A DNA stretch of 64,000 nucleotides from Pseudomonas sp. GGS8 (GCF_024168645.1 NZ_JALJWF010000001.1:3165501-3229500); one strand, 5' to 3'. Counted from the first letter of the stretch, positions 47,617 through 55,915 are shown. Notes: generated by a model from the sequence alone, not told the origin. Numbers and translations: made by a program.

Positions 47617-48129
47617 ATGCCCGCCGCTATCGAAAAACCATCGCAGGTGCTTTCCGCCATTGCCGAGACGTTGCGCAGCGCCATCCCCGGTTTGAACGTC
47701 GGGACTCATCAAGACTTCGACGGCATCGTCGATCAGCCCTGGGTGTTGATCGCCATCGAGCGAGATGCGCCGGGCATCCGGGCCAACGACGGACGTATCG
47801 CTCATGTCCTGACGGTTTCCTTGCAAGCCGTGTTGCCCGGCGCAGGGTTGGCGGCGTGCGATCTGGCCAGTGAGTTGAAAAGCCTGGTCGTCGATAACCG
47901 CTGGAAACTGCCGGGCGAGCAATGCGATCTGCCGATGAACATTGAGGGCATCCCGTCCACGTTCATTAGCGAGGCACGGGAGTACACCGCCTGGACCGTT
48001 TCATTTACCCAAACCCTGTACCTCGGCCCGACGCTGCTCGAAGACCCGTTGGGCATCCCGAAATTCGCCCGTACCTGGGAAGTGTCGAACATCGACGACC
48101 CGGATCAATACACCGCACTTGAGGGTTGA
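47617..48129 (+). CDS. Conserved R-type tailocin protein upstream of baseplate V (PA0615-like)
   Basis: 170 residues. By position (holin, this gene, gpV, gpW, gpJ) it corresponds to the uncharacterised gene PA0615 of the R-pyocin cluster. Visible features are the N-terminal helix EKPSQVLSAIAETLRSAIPGL, a beta-rich middle (PWVLIAIERDAPG, HVLTVSLQAVLPG) and the C-terminal segment AWTVSFTQTLYLG. The pattern resembles tail terminator/completion proteins of phage tails (gpU/gp37-like folds), so a role in ending the tail tube is possible. An AACAGGAGG site lies 8 bases upstream. Function is inferred from context. Confidence 0.65.
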   Translation: MPAAIEKPSQVLSAIAETLRSAIPGLNVGTHQDFDGIVDQPWVLIAIERDAPGIRANDGRIAHVLTVSLQAVLPGAGLAACDLASELKSLVVDNRWKLPGEQCDLPMNIEGIPSTFISEAREYTAWTVSFTQTLYLGPTLLEDPLGIPKFARTWEVSNIDDPDQYTALEG

Positions 48130-48132
48130 CCC

Positions 48133-48744
48133 ATGTTTGATGCGCTTTTACGTATGCAATTGGGGCCGATCATCGAGCGTCTGGCCGAGATGGAAACCGA
48201 ACTCGAAGACCTGCACCGGCGTGCCGACAGTTTTTGTCGCATCGGCATGTGTCAGGAAGTCGATGCGGCCAGCAATACCTGCAAGGTCCGTCATGGGGAA
48301 CTGCTCACCCCGGCGATCCGGTTTTTCAACCCAAGCGCTGGCGCACAGAGCGAGTCGCGGATTCCTTCCGTGGGGGAGCAGTGTTTGTTGCTGAACCACG
48401 GCGGCGGCGAGGGCGGCGGGCAGTCGGTGGCGTTGTTCGGCCTCAACGGCGGTCAGTTTCCGCCCGTCTCGACGCAGGCATCGCTGACGCGTCGCCTCTA
48501 TCAGGACGGCACGGAAAACGGTTACGACGACGCCAGTCATGTCCTGCACTGGAAGAACGGCCCGGCGGCGTTCACCGGTTCCCGTGAATCCCTCGAGTTG
48601 AACATCGGCCCGGCACGACTGGCGATGACGCCTGAGGCCATCGAATTGCAACTGGGCGCCGTCGGCCTGCGGCTCGACGCCTCCGGTGTGCATCTGAGCG
48701 GCCCATTGGTGGATCACCAGGGTCGCGTCATCAGTACCGCATAA
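48133..48744 (+). CDS. Baseplate assembly protein V (central spike)
   Basis: 203 residues, P2 gpV-like. The N-terminal helical segment (RMQLGPIIERLAEMETELED) is followed by an OB-fold domain (RIGMCQEVDAASNTCKVRHG, VGEQCLLLNHGGGEGGG) and a C-terminal beta-helix with repeated LxLxxxxxxLxxxG elements (SLELNIGPARLAMTPEAIEL...), which forms the membrane-piercing tip. The family's terminal HxH iron site is represented at best by LVDHQGRV, so the apex may differ. It starts 3 bases after the preceding gene and is followed by gpW. Confidence 0.88.
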   Translation: MFDALLRMQLGPIIERLAEMETELEDLHRRADSFCRIGMCQEVDAASNTCKVRHGELLTPAIRFFNPSAGAQSESRIPSVGEQCLLLNHGGGEGGGQSVALFGLNGGQFPPVSTQASLTRRLYQDGTENGYDDASHVLHWKNGPAAFTGSRESLELNIGPARLAMTPEAIELQLGAVGLRLDASGVHLSGPLVDHQGRVISTA

Positions 48745-48754
48745 AGAGCTCCCC

Positions 48755-49087
48755 ATGATCGGAATCGATAGAAACACCGGCGCGACGGTCGACGACTGGC
48801 AGCAGTTTGTGCAGCGCGCCACCCGAGCCCTGACCACGCCGTTAGGCACGCGTCAAAAGCGCCCTTTGTATGGCTGCGCACTCACTGAATTGCTGGGGCA
48901 GAACCTCGGCGACGACCTGCTGATTCTCGCCCAGAGTCATGCGGCCCAAGCGTTTTACAACAAGTACAACGGCATCGACGATTTCGAGCCGCAGGTCATT
49001 GTGGCCAGCCGCTACGGTGCCGGGTTGTTGTTGCGTTTCGCCGGCACCTGGAAAAACCGCCAACAGACCTTCGAGGTGGTGGCATGA
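48755..49087 (+). CDS. Baseplate wedge protein W (gp25-like)
   Basis: 110 residues, P2 gpW/T4 gp25 family. It sits at the sheath-baseplate junction and starts sheath polymerisation. The motif TPLGTRQKRPLYGCALTELL includes the conserved PxGxR near the N-terminus. It overlaps gpJ by 4 bases (ATGA). Length is typical. Confidence 0.92.
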   Translation: MIGIDRNTGATVDDWQQFVQRATRALTTPLGTRQKRPLYGCALTELLGQNLGDDLLILAQSHAAQAFYNKYNGIDDFEPQVIVASRYGAGLLLRFAGTWKNRQQTFEVVA

Positions 49088-50079
49088 GTATGTTGATACC
49101 TGGCCAGAACCAGTTGGCCGAACCGACCATCGTCACAGTCGAAGCGTTCGAGGATCTGCTCGCAGAGTTCAAGACTTTCGTCGTCGAGTACGTCGGTGCC
49201 CGTGCTCCCGAGAGCGCGGCCAAGCTTGTGGTCAGCCTGGAAAACGAAAGCGAGTTGCTGACCCTGGCCCTTGAGGCGTTTTGTGTACGGCTGCAAACCC
49301 ACGAACGCAAATACAACGCCCGCATCAAGCAGATGCTGGCGTGGTGGGCCACCGGCACCAACCTCGATGCGCGGCTGGCGGACATGGGGCTTGAGCGCCA
49401 GTTGCTGGACCCGGGCGATCCGGCGGCATTCCCGCCGATCGATCCGGTCTACGAGAGCGATGACGACGCCCGGTTGCGTTATTACCTGGCGCCGCATGCC
49501 CCGGCGGCGGGCTCGCGGATGCAGTATCGGCGCGAGATTTTCACCCTTGGCGAACGGCCTGTCGTGAAGGTGGAAACCACCGCGGCGGGTGTGGTGACGG
49601 TCACTTACACCTTCGACCCGGACGGCTATGTCGCACAGGTCAAGGACGGCAACGGGCGCCGGACCGCGCCAGGCGAAGTCACGGTTACGGTGCTTTCCCG
49701 AGAGGGCGACGGCACGCCATCCCAAGCGCTGCTCGACGGTGTTCGCCAACATTTCGCCCGGCCTGATGTCCGGCCCGAAACGGACCTGGTTACCGTGCAG
49801 GCTGCGCAAATCAAGAACTACAAAATCCGGGTGATCGCGAAGATCAATCCGGGTCCCGATTCAGGGCTCACCAAAGTCGCCGCGCAACAGCAGTTGCAGG
49901 CGTACGCCGATGCCTGTCATCGCCTGGAAGGGCGGGTGGACCCGAGCTGGATCGACTACACGCTGCACAGCGCTGGCGCGGTTCAACTGCAAATCCTTGA
50001 GCCGGTCGCGCCGATTGTCACGAGCGTTTTTCAAGCGCCGTATTGCACGGGCGTCGAGGTCGAGGTGGACACGTTATGA
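49084..50079 (+). CDS. Baseplate wedge protein J
   Basis: 331 residues, P2 gpJ / T4 gp6-like. It forms the outer ring of the baseplate. The central region APAAGSRMQYRREIFTLGE and the YTFDPDGYVAQVKDGNGRRT insertion fit the Baseplate_J domain, and the C-terminal part (ITSVFQAPYCTGVEVEVDTL) is the usual end. It is coupled to gpW and gpI by 4-base overlaps. Confidence 0.92.
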   Translation: MSMLIPGQNQLAEPTIVTVEAFEDLLAEFKTFVVEYVGARAPESAAKLVVSLENESELLTLALEAFCVRLQTHERKYNARIKQMLAWWATGTNLDARLADMGLERQLLDPGDPAAFPPIDPVYESDDDARLRYYLAPHAPAAGSRMQYRREIFTLGERPVVKVETTAAGVVTVTYTFDPDGYVAQVKDGNGRRTAPGEVTVTVLSREGDGTPSQALLDGVRQHFARPDVRPETDLVTVQAAQIKNYKIRVIAKINPGPDSGLTKVAAQQQLQAYADACHRLEGRVDPSWIDYTLHSAGAVQLQILEPVAPIVTSVFQAPYCTGVEVEVDTL

Positions 50080-50711
50080 GTGACGACATACCTCGCCCGA
50101 GCCTGTTGCCAGCCAACAGCTCTCCACTGGAAAGGGCACTTGATCTCGGTTTCGCCCGGTTGCTTGAGCGCATTGACCCGCCGTTCCCCGAGCTGATGAA
50201 CCCCGCCGAAACACCGCTGGCATTCTTGCCGTATCTGGGCGCGGATCGCGGGGTCGGCGAATGGAGCTCCGAGGCAGCCGAGTCTGAAAAACGTTTGACG
50301 GTAGAACTCGCCTGGCCCACCGCACGGCAGGCCGGGACGCGAAAAGCACTGGAAAACGCGGCCAAGGGTTTGCAATTGATGCCCGAGGTGCGCGCCTGGT
50401 ACGAGCAAACACCACCCGGCCCGCCTTACAGCTTTTCCGTCAGGGCCTTCACCGAACAGCCCTACAGCGAAGCAATCGACGCCCGTCTCGATCGACGCCT
50501 GGCCGATGCCAAAAGCGAACGTGACACCTTGACGGTTTCTGTTGGCTTGAGCGCATTCGGCAGTCACGTCATCGGCGCCGCCACCGTCTGCGGCGAGCTG
50601 ACCACGGTTTATCCGATCGTCGTCGAAGGACTTGAAGCCTCGGGTCAGGCCTTCATGGCCGCCGGGCTCTACACCGTCGAAACCTCCACTATTTATCCTC
50701 AGGGGTCCTAA
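50076..50711 (+). CDS. Baseplate/tail protein I
   Basis: 211 residues, P2 gpI-like. It joins J in the wedge and links to the fibres. Typical block: ALDLGFARLLERIDPPFPEL followed by NPAETPLAFLPYLGADRGV. The start at 50076 (MSDDIPRPSLLPAN) overlaps the gpJ stop as ATGA; a longer frame from 50043 would lie inside gpJ. The fibre gene starts at the next base after its stop. Confidence 0.92.
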   Translation: MSDDIPRPSLLPANSSPLERALDLGFARLLERIDPPFPELMNPAETPLAFLPYLGADRGVGEWSSEAAESEKRLTVELAWPTARQAGTRKALENAAKGLQLMPEVRAWYEQTPPGPPYSFSVRAFTEQPYSEAIDARLDRRLADAKSERDTLTVSVGLSAFGSHVIGAATVCGELTTVYPIVVEGLEASGQAFMAAGLYTVETSTIYPQGS

Positions 50712-52613
50712 ATGGCCGACTATTACACCCTGCTCACCAATGCGGGGATCGCCTACGAAACCGCCTGCAAGGCAGCGGGCACACCGATCAAACTGTCGCA
50801 GATTTCCGTCGGGGACGGCGGCGGCGCGGTTTACAACCCGGCTGCCACTGCCACGGCACTGAAACGCGAAGTGTGGCGCGGGCCACTCAATGCACTGTTC
50901 CAGGATGAGAAAAACCCGAGCTGGCTGCTGGCCGAAGTGACTATCCCGCCTGAAGTGGGCGGCTGGTATGTGCGTGAGGCTGGGATCTGGACTGATACCG
51001 GGATTCTGTATGCGATCGTCAAATATCCGGAGTCGTTCAAGCCGGTGCTGGCGACTTCAGGGTCGGGGAAAGAGTTTTACATTCGTTCGATTTTCGAGAC
51101 CAGTAATGCGGCGTTGGTGACGTTGTTGATTGACGACACTGTGGTCAAGGCGACGCGTGCGTGGGTGATGAGTTACCTCGCTGAAGAACTCGGCAAACTC
51201 GACGGCAAGCAGTCGGTGCGGGTTGCCGCTGCTGCTAACGTGGTGTTGAACGGTGCTCAGCAGATTGACGGTGTTGCGGTAGTGGCGGGGGATCGGGTGT
51301 TGTTGCCGAACCAGACGCTGGCCAAAGACAACGGCTTGTGGGTGGTTAGCAATGGCAACTGGGTTCGGACAAGCGATGCCAGCACCAGTGCGAAAGTTAC
51401 TCCAGCCCTGACTGTGATGGTCGAAGAGGGCACGGTGAATGGTGATTCGCTGTGGCACCTGACCACCAACGGGCCGATTACCCTGGGCACGACGGCGCTG
51501 ACGTTTGAGATGTTGGCCGGGCGGACGGGGATTCAGCCGGGGACTTATAAGAGTCTGACTGTGGATAAGTACGGTCGGGCAACCGGCGGTTCGAATCCTG
51601 AAACGTTAGCCGGGTTTGGTATCAAGGACACGTACACCAAGGCTGAAATCGAGGCGATGATTGCCGAGGCTTCGGCGCTTCCGGTTGGCGCGATGGTGCC
51701 GTTTCCTTTGAATAAAGTCCCGCCGGGGTTTCTTGAGATTGATGGCAGTGTGAAGAGCATTGCGGTCTATCCGGATCTGGCAGCGTTCCTCGGCACGGTA
51801 TTCAACAAGGGGGATGAGGGGGCCGGTAATTTCCGTTTGCCTGAATCGCGCGGTGAGTTTTTGCGTGGTTGGGACCATGGGCGCGGTATTGATGCTGGCC
51901 GGGCGATTGGTAGTTGGCAGAAAGGTACGATGGTTAGCGCTGATACCACTGGCTCAGGTGATGGATCTACAGTCATCGGCCTCGGTGCAGCCGCCGCACT
52001 GCCTCTGGCGAGTTACGGTGTCGATCCTATCGCTCTTGCAGACTACCCGTCGCAGGTTACAGCTCTCTCAAGTGCTGCGACTGCGGCAAGCAATGTGGCG
52101 GTGAGTGGCTCGACTCGACCTCGAAACTTGGCGGTCATGTGGTGCATCAAGGCCTGGAATGCGCCGATCAATCAGGGAAACATCGATATCGCCGCGCTGG
52201 CTGCGTTGGCTGCTCCCGCTACTGAAACCAATCAGGGTACGGCCAAGGTCGCTACACAGAATCAGGCGGATGTCGGAACCGATGACACGACCTTTATCAC
52301 GCCTAAAAAAATGCGTTGGGGAATTACGGCCAACCTTAACGCTAACGGCTACATCATTTTCCCGACGTGGATGTTCAGCTTCATTATCCAGTGGACCACT
52401 GTCGGTAATATTCCAGCGGGTGCATCAGGGTCTGTTGCCTGGCCTATTGCTTTCCGAGCTGCGTGTCTTTTTGGGGGGGCTTGTCCTGTTGGGGTAGCCT
52501 CTAACAATTCGGCGGGAAATATCGTGCCCGGTGCCGTTTCAACCACGGGTATCAATTTATATAACTGGGGGGTGATTAGCGCGTCTTCCCGGGCATGGGG
52601 GTTTGGAGTTTGA
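50712..52613 (+). CDS. Tail fibre (receptor-binding) protein
   Basis: 633 residues; it decides which strains the particle kills. The N-terminal phage-collar fibre domain that docks to the baseplate covers about residues 1-155. A shaft follows with a phage module around AVVAGDRVLLPNQTLAKDNG (about 195) and the VDKYGRATGG repeat. A phage tail-collar domain lies at about 323-480 (LPVGAMVPFPLNKVPPGFLEIDG). The C-terminal domain, from about residue 546 (GYIIFPTWMFSFIIQW...), resembles gp53-type receptor-binding tips. From about 51050 on, the DNA is visibly richer in T and in rarer codons than the baseplate genes, as expected for exchangeable specificity segments. Confidence 0.92.
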   Translation: MADYYTLLTNAGIAYETACKAAGTPIKLSQISVGDGGGAVYNPAATATALKREVWRGPLNALFQDEKNPSWLLAEVTIPPEVGGWYVREAGIWTDTGILYAIVKYPESFKPVLATSGSGKEFYIRSIFETSNAALVTLLIDDTVVKATRAWVMSYLAEELGKLDGKQSVRVAAAANVVLNGAQQIDGVAVVAGDRVLLPNQTLAKDNGLWVVSNGNWVRTSDASTSAKVTPALTVMVEEGTVNGDSLWHLTTNGPITLGTTALTFEMLAGRTGIQPGTYKSLTVDKYGRATGGSNPETLAGFGIKDTYTKAEIEAMIAEASALPVGAMVPFPLNKVPPGFLEIDGSVKSIAVYPDLAAFLGTVFNKGDEGAGNFRLPESRGEFLRGWDHGRGIDAGRAIGSWQKGTMVSADTTGSGDGSTVIGLGAAAALPLASYGVDPIALADYPSQVTALSSAATAASNVAVSGSTRPRNLAVMWCIKAWNAPINQGNIDIAALAALAAPATETNQGTAKVATQNQADVGTDDTTFITPKKMRWGITANLNANGYIIFPTWMFSFIIQWTTVGNIPAGASGSVAWPIAFRAACLFGGACPVGVASNNSAGNIVPGAVSTTGINLYNWGVISASSRAWGFGV

Positions 52614-52615
52614 AC

Positions 52616-53038
52616 ATGCAGCGATTTTACAGCCAATCTACCGGTTGCACTTATCTCCAGGGCTTTCATACGCAAATGCCCGAGGACGCAAAGCCCATTG
52701 CCGACGAGCACTATCAAGCTGTTTTGGCAAATCCGGTGCCGGGAAAGGTTCGCGGTCATGATGCTGACGGGTTGCCGATGCTGGTCGATCCGTCACCCGA
52801 AGATCTGGCCGCTACGGAGAGAGCCTGGCGGAACTGCGAAATTCTGCGGGTGCAATGGATTCGTGACCGGTACCGAGACGAGCAGGAACTGAGCCGGCCG
52901 CCCTCGATCACGTCGGAACAATATTCGGGGTTGCTGGATTACATGCAGATGTTGCGCGACTGGCCAGAACAGCAGGAGTTTCCCGCTGAACAGTTCCGTC
53001 CGGTACCCCCCGCCTGGATCGTCAAGCAAACCCAGTAA
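52616..53038 (+). CDS. Tail fibre assembly chaperone
   Basis: 140 residues. It lies directly after the fibre gene, as expected for the chaperone that folds the fibre tip. The N-terminus MQRFYSQSTGCTYLQGFHTQ and a C-terminal half rich in aromatic and acidic residues are typical of this class; it contains IRDRYRDEQELSRPP. It probably coevolves with the fibre tip. It is followed by two hairpin terminators before the sheath operon. Confidence 0.88.
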   Translation: MQRFYSQSTGCTYLQGFHTQMPEDAKPIADEHYQAVLANPVPGKVRGHDADGLPMLVDPSPEDLAATERAWRNCEILRVQWIRDRYRDEQELSRPPSITSEQYSGLLDYMQMLRDWPEQQEFPAEQFRPVPPAWIVKQTQ

Positions 53039-53070
53039 ACGCCCCGCACCGCCGGGGCGTTTTCTTTTCC
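53037..53070 (+). terminator. Intrinsic terminator between fibre chaperone and sheath genes
   Basis: AACGCCCCG-CACCGC-CGGGGCGTT followed by TTCTTTT, starting at the chaperone stop codon. It divides the tail operon in the middle. Confidence 0.88.
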
Positions 53071-53080
53071 TCAACACCTG

Positions 53081-53107
53081 AAAGTCCCTTCCTCAAGGGG
53101 CTTTTTT
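53081..53107 (+). terminator. Second hairpin upstream of the sheath operon
   Basis: AAAGTCCCTT-CCTC-AAGGGGCTTT followed by TTT. A weaker second stem 11 bases after the first. Together they would strongly reduce readthrough into the sheath genes unless antiterminated. Confidence 0.6.
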
Positions 53108-53126
53108 CATTTCTGGAGAAACCCAA

Positions 53127-53336
53127 ATGGCACTACGCCAAACCTACACCGTGCTCCTCCCATTCCCCACTGGAGGTGGCCACTGGTCGAGCATCGGCCA
53201 AGAACTCGACCTGCTTGACGTAGAGGCCAGTGCGTTGCGCAGCGCTGGTCGTCTGGAGCTGAAAAAAACCGAGGCCGTCGAGTCGGCCTCTACATCCATC
53301 CCGGCCAAAAAGGCCGCTGCCAAGAAGGCTGAATAA
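53127..53336 (+). CDS. Small tailocin protein upstream of the sheath, Lys/Ala-rich tail
   Basis: 69 residues. It has a good GGAGA ribosome site 7-9 bases upstream and ends 2 bases before the sheath ATG. The N-terminal 45 residues are folded-looking (QTYTVLLPFPTGGGHWSSIG...ALRSAGRLEL); the end is AKKAAAKKAE. No domain is recognised. The Mu-like cluster also has a small protein (DUF2635) directly before its sheath, so this may be a functional counterpart. Coding is supported by the ribosome site, position and codon use. Confidence 0.65.
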   Translation: MALRQTYTVLLPFPTGGGHWSSIGQELDLLDVEASALRSAGRLELKKTEAVESASTSIPAKKAAAKKAE

Positions 53337-53338
53337 CC

Positions 53339-54505
53339 ATGGCTGAGGTTTTGAACTTCGAGCACAACGGCATTACCGTCAATGCCACTGAATCTCCCGA
53401 GGCCATGGGTGGCCTGGGTGACAACGTCATCGGTCTGGTCGGCACCGCGCCGAAAGCGGATCTGTTGATCCCGCGTAACGCCCCGTTCCGCATCAACAGC
53501 TTCACCACCCAGGCACTGCTGGACCCGACCGGTACCGAGTCGGGCACGCTGTTTCACGCGGTGTTCCAGATCCTGAAAGTGGTCAAGGTGCCGGTCTACG
53601 TGGTCATCGTCGAAGAGGGCGCTACCCCGGCCGACACCGTGAACAACGTGATTGGCGGCATCGAGCCGTCGACCGGTCGCAAACTGGGTCTGGCCGCACT
53701 TGGCAGTGTGCCGGAAGACTTGACCATCATCGGTGCACCGGGTTTCACCGGCACCAAAGCGGTGGCCAGCGAGTTCGCCTCGTTCGGCAAGCGCATCAAG
53801 GCTCGGGTGGTACTCGACGGCAAGGATGCCGCAGTCGCCGATCAAGTGACTTACAGCCAGGAGCTGGGCGGCGCGGACCTCGGTTTCGACCGCTGCCTGC
53901 TGGTGCACAACATGCCGTCGGTGTACTCCAAAGCCGCGAAGAAAAACGTGTTCCTGGCGCCGTCGAGCCTGGCCATCGCCGCGCTCGCCAAGGTCAAGCA
54001 ATGGGAGAGCCCGGGCAACCAAGTGACCTATGCCGAAGACGTTTCGCGAGTTGTGGAATACAACATCCTCGACACCTCCACCGAAGGCGATCTGCTCAAC
54101 CGCTACGGTATCAGCTACTACGCCCGGACCATCCTCGGCGGCTTCTCGCTGCTGGGTAACCGCTCCGTTACCGGCAAGTTCATCAGCTACGTCGGTCTTG
54201 AAGATGCAATCAGCCGCAAGCTGGTGAAGGCCGGTCAGAAGGCCATGGCCAAGAACCTGACCAAGTCGTTCATGGATCAGGAGGTCAAGCGCATCAACGA
54301 CTGGCTGCAAACCCTGGTCGCCGACGAAACCATCCCTGGCGGCAGCGTGTACCTGCACCCTGAGTTGAACAGCGTCGAGAAGTACAAAAACGGTACCTGG
54401 TACGTGGTGATCGACTACGGCCGCTACGCACCGAACGAACACATGATTTATCAACTCAACGCCCGCGATGAAATCATCGAGCAGTTCCTGGAGGACGTTC
54501 TCTAA
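53339..54505 (+). CDS. Contractile tail sheath protein (P2 FI-like)
   Basis: 388 residues. It forms the outer sheath whose contraction drives the tube through the target envelope. The N-terminal half contains the variable surface domain; the conserved C-terminal handshake region includes FMDQEVKRINDWLQTLVADE, GGSVYLHPELNSVEKYKNG and the last block IDYGRYAPNEHMIYQLNARDEI. The stop shares one base with the tube ATG. It is about 110 residues shorter than, and clearly unlike, the second sheath at 60563. Confidence 0.95.
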   Translation: MAEVLNFEHNGITVNATESPEAMGGLGDNVIGLVGTAPKADLLIPRNAPFRINSFTTQALLDPTGTESGTLFHAVFQILKVVKVPVYVVIVEEGATPADTVNNVIGGIEPSTGRKLGLAALGSVPEDLTIIGAPGFTGTKAVASEFASFGKRIKARVVLDGKDAAVADQVTYSQELGGADLGFDRCLLVHNMPSVYSKAAKKNVFLAPSSLAIAALAKVKQWESPGNQVTYAEDVSRVVEYNILDTSTEGDLLNRYGISYYARTILGGFSLLGNRSVTGKFISYVGLEDAISRKLVKAGQKAMAKNLTKSFMDQEVKRINDWLQTLVADETIPGGSVYLHPELNSVEKYKNGTWYVVIDYGRYAPNEHMIYQLNARDEIIEQFLEDVL

Positions 54506-55011
54506 TGTTTACCAACCGCGTAAGACAGGCCATCGCGGCCACCTTGCAAGGCCTGCCGTTGTCGGCGACCGTGGAAGAGTTCACCCCGCCGAAAATAGAG
54601 TTCGACATGGAACCGATGGCCGGCGGACGCTTTATCGCCGAGGAAATGGCCAAGAGCGGCAAAGTGCTGGGCGCCACCCTCATCCTGCAAGGTGCCGGTC
54701 CGGAAATCATGCTCGCCCTGGGCGTGAAACTGGGCGACGACATTCTGCTGAACGTCCGGGAAGCCGGTCAGGATCAGGACGGCAACACCTGGTTCACCTA
54801 CCACACCGTCGGCGGCAAGCTGAAATCCCTTGGGGAAGCCGCGCTGAAAATGGGCGAAAAACCCAAGACCACCCTTGAGCTGTCCTGCCGCACCTACAAC
54901 CGTCTGGAGAATGGCATCCCGGTGATCGACATCGACGTGCGCACCCAGAAGTTCGTACTCAACGGCGTCGACATCCTCGGCGACGCCCGCCGCGCTGTGT
55001 TGCTGCCGTAA
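54505..55011 (+). CDS. Tail tube protein (P2 FII-like)
   Basis: 168 residues; it polymerises into the inner tube inside the sheath. The N-terminal block EEFTPPKIEFDMEPMAGGRF and the C-terminal IDIDVRTQKFVLNGVDIL are recognisable P2 FII features. It starts on the last base of the sheath gene, which fits the one-to-one stoichiometry of sheath and tube. It is followed by a REP pair and then the tail assembly gene. Confidence 0.95.
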   Translation: MFTNRVRQAIAATLQGLPLSATVEEFTPPKIEFDMEPMAGGRFIAEEMAKSGKVLGATLILQGAGPEIMLALGVKLGDDILLNVREAGQDQDGNTWFTYHTVGGKLKSLGEAALKMGEKPKTTLELSCRTYNRLENGIPVIDIDVRTQKFVLNGVDILGDARRAVLLP

Positions 55012-55053
55012 CACCTCAACACCCTCAATGCCAGTCTGTTAAACGCAGTCCAT

Positions 55054-55140
55054 GTGGGAGCGGGCTTGCCCGCGATACAGGCGCCTTGGAGAGTCAGGTA
55101 CACCGAGGTGATGCTATCGCAGGCAAGCCAGCTCCCACAG
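55054..55140. repeat. REP pair inside the first tailocin operon
   Basis: GTGGGAGCGGGCTTGCCCGC (from 55054) and an inverted partner ATCGCAGGCAAGCCAGCTCCCAC (to 55140; split here as ATCGCAGGCAAGCC and AGCTCCCAC), 43 bases after the tube gene. The right copy has several substitutions. It may stabilise the upstream sheath-tube mRNA. Confidence 0.85.
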
Positions 55141-55205
55141 GTTGCACACCTTGACTGACCGGCATTGCGCAACACCTCCCCATGATCCACCAAGGAATTC
55201 ATTTC

Positions 55206-55787
55206 ATGTCCTGGACGCCTCCTGTTCACGCCTTGTTGTCGCCGATTACCGGTGATGACGGATCCGACATCGAGCAGATCCAACTCAAACCGTTGTACTA
55301 CGCCGCGCAGAAAGAGGCCCTGGCCCGTGCCGGCGATGATGAGGACGATCAGTTCTTCGAGCTGGCCAAATTGGCCACGGGGTTGTCGGTCAAGGAACTC
55401 GACCAGCTCAAACGCCCGGACTACGTAAGCATCGCGCAGTACGTGCATGAGATGTCGACTCGCCCTGCTTCGTACTTTCTGGAACAGCAAGCGCAGGGCG
55501 AACAATCGCTAGACGCCGATCAAGTGCAACTGCTGCAACCGCTCAACGTGGCCGGCCGCAGCATGACCTCGCTGACCCTGGAAATGCCGGTGCTGCGCGC
55601 CACCAAGGCGATGAAAAAACTGAAGACGGCCAAAGAACGCGCCGAGTTCATCACCGCCCATTGCACCGGGCTGATGCTGCCCGATCTGGACCTGCTGACC
55701 GTGCCCGACTGGACACAGCTTCAGGTACGCATCGACGATTTTTTAAACAAACCGGCGGACTTCTTTCGGAGCGCGACATCGAGGTGA
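55206..55787 (+). CDS. Tail assembly chaperone, zero-frame product (P2 gpE-like)
   Basis: 193 residues. With its frameshifted form it coats the tape measure during tail assembly. The start at 55206 (MSWTPPVHAL) has AAGGAAT about 10 bases upstream; 55182 is an alternative. The sequence is mostly helical and acidic (ARAGDDEDDQFFELAKLATG). It is longer than P2 gpE; the N-terminal part may be a fused or added domain. It ends in an overlap with the -1 frame. Confidence 0.85.
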   Translation: MSWTPPVHALLSPITGDDGSDIEQIQLKPLYYAAQKEALARAGDDEDDQFFELAKLATGLSVKELDQLKRPDYVSIAQYVHEMSTRPASYFLEQQAQGEQSLDADQVQLLQPLNVAGRSMTSLTLEMPVLRATKAMKKLKTAKERAEFITAHCTGLMLPDLDLLTVPDWTQLQVRIDDFLNKPADFFRSATSR

Positions 55788-55909
55788 TCCTCGATGTGGT
55801 GCCGCTCATTTACCCGGTAAGTGAGGCGGAAATTCTGGAGTGGGACGCCGGCAAGGCCTTGCGCCGCTACGACATTGCGATTAATCGCCTTGGCGTGAAA
55901 CAGGAGTAG
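55206..55909 (+). CDS. Tail assembly chaperone, -1 frameshift product (gpE+E'-like)
   Basis: About 234 residues if ribosomes slip back one base at 55739-55748. The extension (QTGGLLSERDIEVILDVVPL...INRLGVKQE, about 54 residues) has no start codon of its own suitably placed; the nearest ATG at 55661 lies within the zero-frame gene and has no ribosome site. The stop lies 6 bases before the tape-measure start. A -1 frameshift at this exact position is conserved in long-tailed phages, including P2 (E/E'). Confidence 0.82.
55739..55748 (+). other. Programmed -1 ribosomal frameshift site (first tailocin)
   Basis: Zero frame reads GAT TTT TTA AAC AAA. Two overlapping canonical slippery heptamers are present: T TTT TTA (55739-55745) and T TTA AAC (55742-55748). 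The -1 frame then stays open to 55909. Confidence 0.82.
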
Positions 55910-55915
55910 AGCGGG

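Noticed and set aside
55661..55909. Separate small gene after the tail assembly protein
   Set aside because: It has no ribosome site and is best explained as the -1 frameshift extension of the upstream gene.
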